From assembly GCA_002778645.1 (NCBI GenBank), contig PFAQ01000029.1:1-5184 (forward strand): a stretch of DNA of 5,184 bases, read 5' to 3'. This DNA comes from Candidatus Falkowbacteria bacterium CG10_big_fil_rev_8_21_14_0_10_39_9 (GTDB lineage Bacteria > Patescibacteriota > Patescibacteriia > Patescibacteriales > UBA12465). The position numbers and the translations under genes are program-made. The first letter of the stretch is position 1. Every line of letters begins with the position of its first letter. Of this stretch, positions 1 to 5,184 are shown in pieces. The notes under the pieces are model-generated. The model saw only the letters and a list, made by a program, of their open reading frames with translations, was not told where the DNA came from and searched no databases.

Positions 1-1
1 T

Positions 2-403
2 AATCTAAAGTTTTTGGTTAGTACCTATATTAATATTCCCTTAACTTTTATTATTATTACTATTCTAACTGTCATCGCTCACTCTTCTGTTTTTTTGCCA
101 TTGACGACTATTACTCCCTCTAACCATTTATTTTTATCGATTATTTTGGCAACTTTGTTTATTTCCCTCTTTCTGATAATTAACCGCAAGGGTGTTTTGT
201 CTCAGATTACCGGTGTTTTGTCGTTGGAAAATAGCATGGTCGCTTTTGCGCTTTTCTCTGGGCTGGAACAATCCTTGGCTTTGCAAATTGGTATAATTTT
301 TGACATCTTTGTCTGGATTATTATCACCACTATTTTTATGTCCATGCTCTATAAACATTTCAAGTCCTTCGATGTGACCAAAATGGAAGAATTAAAAGAT
401 TAA
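2..403 (+). CDS. hyfE: HyfE-like (NuoK-related) membrane subunit of a hydrogenase-4-type complex, 5' partial
   Basis: This is the C-terminal part of a small, very hydrophobic subunit related to HyfE of hydrogenase 4 and, more distantly, to NuoK of complex I. HyfE-type subunits sit in the membrane arm beside the antiporter-like subunits and take part in ion translocation. The frame is open to the left edge. A TTG at 14 could be read as a start, but it has no ribosome binding site and the reading continues upstream, so I treat the gene as truncated by the window. HyfE proteins are usually about 200 residues, so roughly the first third is missing. Visible features are several membrane helices, the family-like stretch NRKGVLSQITGVLSLEN (codons 182-232) and buried acidic residues: Glu at 227-229 in LSLEN, Glu at 266-268 and Asp at 302-304 in IIFDIFV. 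These are candidates for the proton-path carboxylates. A charged tail ends at TAA. The HyfF-like gene follows after 4 nt, so the two are probably co-transcribed. MrpC or NuoK are less likely alternatives. Confidence 0.82.
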   Translation, partial: NLKFLVSTYINIPLTFIIITILTVIAHSSVFLPLTTITPSNHLFLSIILATLFISLFLIINRKGVLSQITGVLSLENSMVAFALFSGLEQSLALQIGIIFDIFVWIIITTIFMSMLYKHFKSFDVTKMEELKD

Positions 404-407
404 TTAT

Positions 408-1850
408 ATGGAATTTATTACTATTTTCACTATTATTTCACTCTCCACTGTTTTTTGTTTGGTTCTTAAGAACAGAAGATTAATAGAATTCGTCTCCGTG
501 ACCGCTTTCTTGGCCGTTTTTGTTTTGGCGGTTTCAGTGGCCGTTAGAGTTTCTGTCGCCGGAGTTTATACTCCCAATAAATATTTTTCCTTGGATTCTT
601 TGGGATCCATAGTTATGCTTTTAATTTCGCTGGTTGGCTTGATGGCGGTTATTTATTCGGTTAAATATCTACGCGCCGAAACCGCCAAGCAAATTATTGG
701 CTTTACGCGAGTCAAACAATATTTTATTTTTTTAAACCTCTTTTCTTTGGCGATGTTTTTTGCCATTACTTCCAGCAGTCCGATATTCGCTTGGATCTCC
801 GTTGAGGCCACCACGCTTTCCACTGCTTTTTTAATTAGCTTTTATAATAAGCCGTCTTCTATGGAGGCCGCTTGGAAATATTTGATTATTAATTCAGTCG
901 GTTTGTTGTTGGCCTTTTTTGGAACATTATTATACTTTACCTCCTTAAAAATGTCCGGCGGATTTGGTTTCGTGACTTGGAATAATCTGCTTTCCAATAT
1001 TCAAAGTTTGGATCCGGCGATAGCCAAAATCGCTTTTGTGTTTATTTTAATCGGTTATGGAACCAAAGTCGGTTTGGCCCCGATGCATACTTGGCTGCCT
1101 GATGCTCATAGCAAGGCCCCGGTGCCTATCAGTGCTTTGCTTTCGGGCGTACTGTTGAATGTGGCCTTTGTTATGATTTTGAAATTTAAAGTATTCACTG
1201 ATTTGGTTGTCGGCCCGGCCTTTGCTCAGAAGCTGCTAATCGCCTTTGGTTTGTTTTCAATTTTTGTCGCTGTTTTTATTATTATCGGCAAAAAGAATTA
1301 CAAAAGATTATTGGCGTATTCCAGTATTGAAAACATGGGTATTCTGGCCTTGGGTTTCGGTTTCGGTGGTTTGGCTATTTTTGCCGCCATCCTTCACATG
1401 ATTTACCATTCACTTATTAAATCGGCTCTTTTCTTGTCGGCCGGCAATATCTTTTTAAAATACAGTTCAACTAAGATTCATAACATCAAAGGAGCTTTTA
1501 CCGCCTTGTCGTTGACCAGCGTTATTTTTATGGCTGGGTTCTTAGCTATCACCGGAGCTCCGCCATTTGGAATATTATTTACTAAAATAATAATATTATC
1601 GGCCGGATTAAAAAACTTTTCTTTTGTCAGTATTATGGCTTTATTTTTGACGGCAGTTTTATTTATCGGATTTTTTAAACAGGTTACCAATATGATGTTC
1701 GGTCAAAAACCAACTGAGATACCAATGGAGAAAGAAAAGTTTTGGCTAATCGCTCCGCCACTAGTGCTGATTTTCATCGCCTTGATTTTGAGTTTTTATA
1801 TCCCGCCTTTTATTTATAATCTAATAGCTTCAGCTGCGGCTAATTACTAA
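408..1850 (+). CDS. hyfF: HyfF-like proton-conducting membrane subunit (NuoL/M/N, MrpA/D family)
   Basis: This is a complete 480-residue antiporter-like subunit that should carry protons or sodium across the cytoplasmic membrane as part of a complex I-like machine. About 14 membrane helices can be placed by hydrophobicity, from residues 3-20 to about 447-466. Family hallmarks are visible. Glu133 in WISVEATTLS corresponds to the helix-5 glutamate of NuoL/M. Lys220 in GYGTKVGLAPMHTWLPDAHS (216-235) is the helix-7 lysine in the broken-helix region. The helix-10 motif HMIYHSLIKSALFLSAG (330-346) and Lys393 in the broken helix-12 region after GAPPFG are also present. The position matching the helix-8 lysine of NuoM reads Asn251 in GVLLNVAF; this may be normal for HyfF/MrpD-type proteins. 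There is no long C-terminal lateral helix of the NuoL/HyfB kind, which favours HyfF or MrpD over HyfB. The ATG lies 4 nt after the HyfE stop with no Shine-Dalgarno. The large-subunit gene begins 1 nt after its stop. MrpD is an alternative family name, but the context argues for HyfF. Confidence 0.9.
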   Translation: MEFITIFTIISLSTVFCLVLKNRRLIEFVSVTAFLAVFVLAVSVAVRVSVAGVYTPNKYFSLDSLGSIVMLLISLVGLMAVIYSVKYLRAETAKQIIGFTRVKQYFIFLNLFSLAMFFAITSSSPIFAWISVEATTLSTAFLISFYNKPSSMEAAWKYLIINSVGLLLAFFGTLLYFTSLKMSGGFGFVTWNNLLSNIQSLDPAIAKIAFVFILIGYGTKVGLAPMHTWLPDAHSKAPVPISALLSGVLLNVAFVMILKFKVFTDLVVGPAFAQKLLIAFGLFSIFVAVFIIIGKKNYKRLLAYSSIENMGILALGFGFGGLAIFAAILHMIYHSLIKSALFLSAGNIFLKYSSTKIHNIKGAFTALSLTSVIFMAGFLAITGAPPFGILFTKIIILSAGLKNFSFVSIMALFLTAVLFIGFFKQVTNMMFGQKPTEIPMEKEKFWLIAPPLVLIFIALILSFYIPPFIYNLIASAAANY

Positions 1851-1851
1851 T

Positions 1852-3438
1852 ATGAATCATGCCAATAATATTAAAAACGTTATAAAATCTTTTGTTCCAG
1901 TGGGGATGGATTTTTTGGTTTTCGATAATGTGATTTCATTTGAAGTGCCTAGTGCGAAAATAATTCAGATTGTTAGCGATCTATATGAGAATCCAGAATT
2001 GTCATTAAAGTTAATTACGGCGACCGATGAGCGTAGCGACTCGGATTGTTTTAAGGTTTGGTATGTTTTTACCATTATGAACCAAAATATTTCTATTGTC
2101 CCGTTCATTCGTTTGCAGGACACGGAAGAATTTCCGGCGCTATCCCCAACCATTCATGAGGCTTGGGACTATGAGCGAAAAATTAGAACCTTCTTTGGTC
2201 TTATTCCAGTCGGTAATCCTGATGATCGCCCGATTATGTTACAGGGTAATTGGCCCCAAGATGTTTTTCCTTTGCGTAAAGATTTTGACTGGAGAACTCG
2301 GCCGGAGTTAGCCCATAATTCTTATCAATTTCAAAAAGTTGAGGGTGAGGGTATTTATGAAATCCCGGTCGGTCCGATTCATGCCGGCATTATTGAGCCG
2401 GGTCATTTTCGTTTCAGCGTGGCCGGCGAAGAGATTATGCTACTGGAGCCACTATTAGGGTTTACTCATAAGGGCAGTGAAAAATTGTTGGAGCAATTAT
2501 CGCTGGCTGATAAAATACGTTTGTCGGAAAAAATTTCCGGTGATAGTTCTTTTAACCATTCGCTCGCTTTTTGCCAAGCGCTGGAACAATTGGCCGGTGT
2601 TGCTATTTCGGATCGAGTCCGGTATCTGCGAGTTCTGTTTGCCGAGCTGGAACGATTAGCTAATCATTTTGGCAACATTGGAGCTATTATGCTTGATGCC
2701 GGCTTTAGTTTTGGCGGAGCGAGTGGCGCTAGTTTGCGGGAGATGATAATGCAAATTAATGAAGGTCTTTCCGGCAATCGTTTTTTGCGCGGGTTGAATG
2801 TTATAGGCGGCGTGACTCGAGATATTAGTGCCCCACAAGCCAAGGAATTAGATGACCAGCTGACTAAAATTGTAAAAGATTTTTCCGAAGTTATTACTAT
2901 CGCTGGAAACAGTGCCTCACTTTTTAATCGTTTGGAAAGAACCGGCACTCTGAAATTAAAAATAGCCCAGGAACATGGCGTGATTGGGATACCGGCGCGA
3001 GCCTTAGGTTTGGCAATTGATGCTCGCCTCAATCATCCTTATGCCGCTTATGACAAACTTTTTAGCAGTGATGACGTCGCGCTAGAGCATAGTGGCGATG
3101 TTTACGCTCGATTCCATGTTCGAATCAAGGAGGCCTATACTTCAATCAAGATTATCAAAAAGGTGTTGCAAAAAATTCCGACCGGATCTTTGATGACGGC
3201 TACTGATATTAATTTCAAAAAGAATTCGTTGGCCATCGGTAGTGTTGAAGGTTGGCGGGGAGAAATAGTCTATTTTGTTACCACCGATTCCAACGGAAAT
3301 ATCAGCCGAGTGTTCCCGCGCGATCCGTCTTTTATTAATTGGACCATATTGGGACATGCTGGACCGGGTAATATTGTGCCGGACTTTCCTTTGATTAATA
3401 AAAGCTTCAACTTATCCTACTCCGGCAACGATTTGTAA
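1852..3438 (+). CDS. hyfG: HyfG/HycE-like fused NuoC-NuoD large subunit lacking the [NiFe] cysteine ligands (Ehr-type)
   Basis: This 528-residue soluble-arm subunit has the fused layout of HycE/HyfG. Residues about 1-150 are a NuoC (30 kDa)-like domain ending in YERKIRTFFGLIPVGNP and PLRKDFDW. Residues about 165-528 are a NuoD (49 kDa)/large-hydrogenase-subunit domain. Landmarks are PVGPIHAGIIEPGHFRF (172-188, with Glu182 and His185), GFTHKGSEKLLE (203-214), ELERLANHFGNIGA (265-278), GNRFLRGLNVIGGV (308-321), RALGLAIDARLNHPYAAY (383-400) and GSVEGWRGE (463-471). In true group 4 hydrogenases, two CxxC pairs bind the Ni-Fe centre. Here the first site reads EKISGDSSFNHS (226-237), with Ser229 and Ser232 at the cysteine positions. 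The second reads SFNLSYSGNDL (518-528), with Ser522 and Gly525. Only two cysteines occur in the whole protein (66 and 241) and neither is at a ligand site. The chain ends at the second site, without the C-terminal extension that hydrogenase maturation removes. I infer a cofactor-less Ehr-type subunit that docks an FeS small subunit on the membrane arm, not an H2-evolving enzyme. It is the last gene of the operon; a terminator follows. The start is ATG, 1 nt after the previous stop, with no Shine-Dalgarno. Confidence 0.92.
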   Translation: MNHANNIKNVIKSFVPVGMDFLVFDNVISFEVPSAKIIQIVSDLYENPELSLKLITATDERSDSDCFKVWYVFTIMNQNISIVPFIRLQDTEEFPALSPTIHEAWDYERKIRTFFGLIPVGNPDDRPIMLQGNWPQDVFPLRKDFDWRTRPELAHNSYQFQKVEGEGIYEIPVGPIHAGIIEPGHFRFSVAGEEIMLLEPLLGFTHKGSEKLLEQLSLADKIRLSEKISGDSSFNHSLAFCQALEQLAGVAISDRVRYLRVLFAELERLANHFGNIGAIMLDAGFSFGGASGASLREMIMQINEGLSGNRFLRGLNVIGGVTRDISAPQAKELDDQLTKIVKDFSEVITIAGNSASLFNRLERTGTLKLKIAQEHGVIGIPARALGLAIDARLNHPYAAYDKLFSSDDVALEHSGDVYARFHVRIKEAYTSIKIIKKVLQKIPTGSLMTATDINFKKNSLAIGSVEGWRGEIVYFVTTDSNGNISRVFPRDPSFINWTILGHAGPGNIVPDFPLINKSFNLSYSGNDL

Positions 3439-3487
3439 TTTTTTAGGTATTGACTCCATATTTTTTATTACTAGGAAACCTCGTATG

Positions 3488-3518
3488 AAAAAAGACCATC
3501 ATTTATGATGGCCTTTTT
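3488..3518 (+). terminator. Stem-loop terminator after the hydrogenase-like operon
   Basis: The hairpin pairs CCATCA (3496-3501) with TGATGG (3506-3511) around a TTTA loop. The stem extends past one A/C mismatch (3495/3512) through G3494-C3513 and then A3489-A3493 with T3514-T3518. A run of five T follows the stem on the + strand and a run of A precedes it, so it could also stop transcription from the opposite strand. It lies 49 nt after the large-subunit stop and before the chaperonin promoter, so it separates the two transcription units. The stem is only moderately GC-rich, but its shape and position are typical of intrinsic terminators. Confidence 0.82.
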
Positions 3519-3545
3519 GAGTGCTGGGAGGATGTCATTGCTACC

Positions 3546-3573
3546 TTGACGAGAGTTCAAAATGTGCTAAAAT
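3546..3573 (+). promoter_or_regulatory. Probable sigma70-type promoter of groESL (-35 and extended -10)
   Basis: TTGACG (3546-3551, 5 of 6 to TTGACA) is followed after 16 nt by TAAAAT (3568-3573, 5 of 6 to TATAAT). The -10 is preceded by TGC (3565-3567), which gives an extended -10 TGn motif. Transcription would start around 3579-3582, inside the CIRCE left arm, leaving a leader of about 50 nt before groES. This overlap is what is expected if HrcA blocks initiation. The assignment rests on motif match and position only. Confidence 0.65.
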
Positions 3574-3581
3574 ATTTTAGC
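3566..3581. repeat. Perfect 16-bp palindrome sharing the CIRCE left arm; extra half-site
   Basis: GCTAAAATATTTTAGC is a perfect palindrome. Its right half is the start of the CIRCE left arm and its left half belongs to GTGCTAAAATATTT (3564-3577). That 14-mer is repeated exactly at 3597-3610, where it forms the CIRCE right arm and flank. The -10 box lies inside the palindrome. It may be an additional HrcA half-site, or a by-product of duplication of the operator arm. Confidence 0.6.
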
Positions 3582-3610
3582 AATCACTCTACTGGAGTGC
3601 TAAAATATTT
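3570..3610 (+). promoter_or_regulatory. CIRCE operator (HrcA binding site) with extended arms
   Basis: The core 3577-3603 reads TTAGCAATC, a 9-nt spacer (ACTCTACTG), then GAGTGCTAA. The CIRCE consensus is TTAGCACTC-N9-GAGTGCTAA, so the right arm is perfect and the left arm differs at one base (A3583 in place of C). The symmetry runs on outward: AAATATTTTAGCAATC (3570-3585) is the reverse complement of 3595-3610 apart from that base, giving 16-nt arms. It lies 26 nt upstream of the groES start and overlaps the predicted transcription start. This is the classical arrangement for HrcA repression of groESL, relieved on heat stress. HrcA itself is not in the window. Confidence 0.95.
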
Positions 3611-3629
3611 ATAATTAATAAACAAGAAT

Positions 3630-3923
3630 ATGAACCTAAAACCATTAAATGACAATGTGCTGATTAAACCGCAAGCGCGAGAAGAAGCGACTAAAAGTGG
3701 TATTGTTTTGCCTAGCTCTACCCAAAATGAAGGACCCCAAAAAGGCCAAGTTTTGGCAGTAGGCGAGGGGCGATTGTTAGAGAATGGCTCTCGGGCTCCG
3801 TTGGCGGTTTCCGTGGGCGATCAAGTAATGTACAAGAAAAGTTATAGCGCCGAAGAATTAGAATTGGATGAAGGGAAGTGTGTTCTAGTTGGTGAATCTG
3901 ACATTTTAGGAATTATTAAATAA
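3630..3923 (+). CDS. groES: Co-chaperonin GroES (Cpn10)
   Basis: This is a complete 97-residue co-chaperonin, the normal length for the family. Seven copies form the lid that closes the GroEL folding chamber in the cytoplasm. The N-terminal signature is visible as LKPLNDNVLIKP (3-14). The usual PLxDR/K has Asn9 where most family members have Arg or Lys, a small divergence. The mobile loop that docks on GroEL spans about residues 16-34 and contains the GroEL-contacting Ile25-Val26-Leu27 tripeptide at the same numbering as E. coli GroES. The roof-loop region is GRLLENGSRAPLAVSVGDQV (47-66) and the C-terminal strand ends in DILGIIK. The ATG at 3630 gives the canonical N-terminus. It has no Shine-Dalgarno, only an AT-rich leader. 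The gene lies downstream of a CIRCE operator and promoter, with groEL 16 nt after its stop, so it heads the groESL operon. Confidence 0.97.
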   Translation: MNLKPLNDNVLIKPQAREEATKSGIVLPSSTQNEGPQKGQVLAVGEGRLLENGSRAPLAVSVGDQVMYKKSYSAEELELDEGKCVLVGESDILGIIK

Positions 3924-3939
3924 TTTTAAAATTAAATAT

Positions 3940-5184
3940 ATGGCCAAAATTATTATTTTTGATGAAGAAGCTCGTGGCGCCCTCAAGCGCGGCGTGGATA
4001 AATTAGCTAATGCTGTTAAAGTAACTCTAGGTCCCAAGGGTCGAAATGTCGTCCTCGACAAAGGCTACGGTGCCCCGACTATTACCAAGGATGGTGTCAG
4101 TGTGGCGCGGGAAATTGAACTGGAAGACAAGGTAGAAAATATCGGTGCCGAGATTATCAAGGAAGTAGCCGCTAAAACTAATGATGCGGCTGGTGACGGT
4201 ACCACAACTGCCACTATTTTAGCTCAAGCCATTATTCATGAAGGCTTGAAATTAGTTTCGAGCGGTGTTAATCCGATGGAAATCCGCTTAGGCATGGAGC
4301 AGCGAGTAACTGAAATTGTAGAGTCCCTTAAAAAGATGAGCAAGACTATTTCCACCAAAGAAGAGATTGCTCAAGTAGCTTCTATCTCCGCTAATGATCC
4401 TGAAATTGGTAAGATTATCGCTGAAGCCATGGAAAGTGTGGGTAAAGATGGTGTTATTACCATTGAAGAAGGTCAATCTTTTGGCGTCGAAAAGGAGGTG
4501 GTAGAAGGCATGCAATTTGATAAGGGTTATGTTTCGCCCTATATGATTACCAATACTAGTTCCATGAAGGCTGAATTCAATGACCCCTATATTCTGGTAA
4601 CTGACAAAAAAATTACTTCCATTCAAGAGGTACTACCACTTCTCGAAAAGATTTTGCAAAGTGGTAAAAAAGATATTGTGATTATCGCCGAAGAAATTGA
4701 GGGGGAAGCGCTCGCCACTTTTGTAGTTAACAAATTACGGGGCACTTTCAATGTCTTAGGTATTAAGGCTCCGGGTTTTGGTGACCGCCGGAAGGCCATG
4801 CTCGAAGATATTGCGGTGTTAACCGGGGCTCGAGTAATTTCCGAAGAAGTTGGTTTGAAATTGGATACTGCCGAGCTTACTGATTTAGGTCGAGCGCGCA
4901 AGGTTGTTTCCTCTAAGGATAATACTACTATTGTTGATGGTGCTGGCCAGGTTGAGAGTATTAAATCCCGTGTGGATCAGATTAGACAGGAAATGGAACT
5001 GGCTGAATCGGATTTTGATAAAGATAAGCTGCGGGAGCGTTTGGCTAAATTATCTGGCGGTGTCGCCGTTATCAAGGTAGGAGCCGCGACTGAAGCGGAA
5101 ATGAAAGAGAAGAAGGACCGGATTGAAGACGCGCTCAATGCTACTAAGGCGGCGGTGGCCGAAGGTGTTGCCCCAGGTGGTGGC
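3940..5184 (+). CDS. groEL: Chaperonin GroEL (Cpn60), 3' partial
   Basis: This is the first 415 codons of the 60-kDa chaperonin, cut by the right edge of the window; about 130 residues of the equatorial domain and tail are missing. GroEL forms a double heptameric ring that folds proteins in an ATP-driven cycle with GroES. The reading frame is intact throughout. Equatorial ATP-site motifs are TLGPKGRN (29-36), Asp51 in TKDGV, GDGTTT (85-90, Asp86) and catalytic Asp397 in IEDALNAT, matching E. coli Asp52, Asp87 and Asp398. The apical domain has EGMQFDKGYVSPY (189-201) with substrate/GroES-binding tyrosines 197 and 201, and later IIAEEIEGEALAT and KAPGFGDRRKAML. The last residues, EGVAPGGG, are the start of the family signature near the second intermediate-equatorial hinge. 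The start at 3940 (MAKIIIFDEEAR) gives the normal N-terminus without a Shine-Dalgarno. It is co-transcribed with groES and so should be under CIRCE/HrcA control. Confidence 0.98.
   Translation, partial: MAKIIIFDEEARGALKRGVDKLANAVKVTLGPKGRNVVLDKGYGAPTITKDGVSVAREIELEDKVENIGAEIIKEVAAKTNDAAGDGTTTATILAQAIIHEGLKLVSSGVNPMEIRLGMEQRVTEIVESLKKMSKTISTKEEIAQVASISANDPEIGKIIAEAMESVGKDGVITIEEGQSFGVEKEVVEGMQFDKGYVSPYMITNTSSMKAEFNDPYILVTDKKITSIQEVLPLLEKILQSGKKDIVIIAEEIEGEALATFVVNKLRGTFNVLGIKAPGFGDRRKAMLEDIAVLTGARVISEEVGLKLDTAELTDLGRARKVVSSKDNTTIVDGAGQVESIKSRVDQIRQEMELAESDFDKDKLRERLAKLSGGVAVIKVGAATEAEMKEKKDRIEDALNATKAAVAEGVAPGGG

Noticed and set aside
14..403. Reading the first gene as complete from the TTG at 14
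   Set aside because: The frame is open to the window edge, there is no ribosome binding site and the product would be far shorter than HyfE proteins. The gene most likely starts upstream.
1571..1597. 9-bp inverted repeat AATATTATT / AATAATATT inside the HyfF-like gene
   Set aside because: It is pure A/T within a conserved membrane-helix coding region; chance in AT-rich codons explains it.
2664..3032. 122-codon minus-strand open frame inside the large subunit
   Set aside because: It lies opposite a strongly conserved coding region, has no recognisable domain and has no expression signals. It is a shadow of codon bias.
3450..3480. TTGACT (3450-3455) as a -35 box of a second promoter
   Set aside because: No acceptable -10 lies 16-18 nt downstream and the terminator at 3488 would stop any transcript at once.
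3526..3549. GGGAGG followed by ATG at 3532 as a small leader peptide
   Set aside because: The frame is only five codons (ATG TCA TTG CTA CCT, then TGA) and lies upstream of the predicted transcription start.
4288..4901. Two minus-strand open frames opposite groEL
   Set aside because: groEL is continuous and conserved over this stretch; the antisense frames have no recognisable product.
1..5184. CRISPR array, tRNA/rRNA genes, insertion sequence or prophage
   Set aside because: No repeated spacer structure, no tRNA-like or rRNA-like stretch and no transposase or terminal inverted repeats were seen; the window is almost fully occupied by the five genes.
3439..5184. Functional link between the membrane complex and groESL
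   Set aside because: A terminator, a separate promoter and a CIRCE operator lie between them, so they are independent units and adjacency alone is weak evidence.

Overview
The window suits a low-GC, compact bacterial genome. The best guess is a member of the Candidate Phyla Radiation (Patescibacteria, perhaps a Parcubacteria-like lineage). This is an inference from three things: the style of the GroES and hydrogenase-4-like proteins, the tight gene packing, and the lack of Shine-Dalgarno motifs before any visible start. All four complete or 3'-complete genes end in TAA. No in-frame TGA occurs, so nothing points to a recoded TGA.

Bases 1-3438 are the 3' end of an operon on the + strand for a membrane complex of the hydrogenase-4/complex I superfamily. 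It holds the C-terminal part of a HyfE (NuoK-like) subunit, a complete HyfF-type antiporter-like subunit (NuoL/M/N fold, 480 aa), and a complete HyfG/HycE-type fused NuoC+NuoD-like large subunit (528 aa). The genes are 4 and 1 nt apart. The large subunit keeps the family scaffold but has none of the four nickel-binding cysteines, which read Ser229, Ser232, Ser522 and Gly525. It also ends right after the second ligand site. It therefore cannot be a normal [NiFe] hydrogenase. It fits the cofactor-less energy-converting hydrogenase-related (Ehr) type, in which redox or conformational change in the soluble arm would drive ion movement through HyfE/HyfF-like subunits. The small FeS subunit (HyfI/NuoB-like), the NuoH-like subunit and any electron-input module are not in the window and would have to lie upstream or elsewhere.

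Bases 3439-3629 are intergenic. They hold a stem-loop terminator (3488-3518), a probable sigma70-type promoter with extended -10 (3546-3573) and a CIRCE operator (core 3577-3603) with long flanking symmetry. An extra overlapping half-site forms a perfect 16-bp palindrome (3566-3581).

Bases 3630-5184 are the heat-shock chaperonin operon: complete groES (97 aa), then groEL 16 nt downstream, cut by the window end after 415 codons. The CIRCE element implies HrcA-type repression. The terminator and the new promoter show that the chaperonin operon is a separate transcription unit; its position next to the membrane complex is probably incidental.
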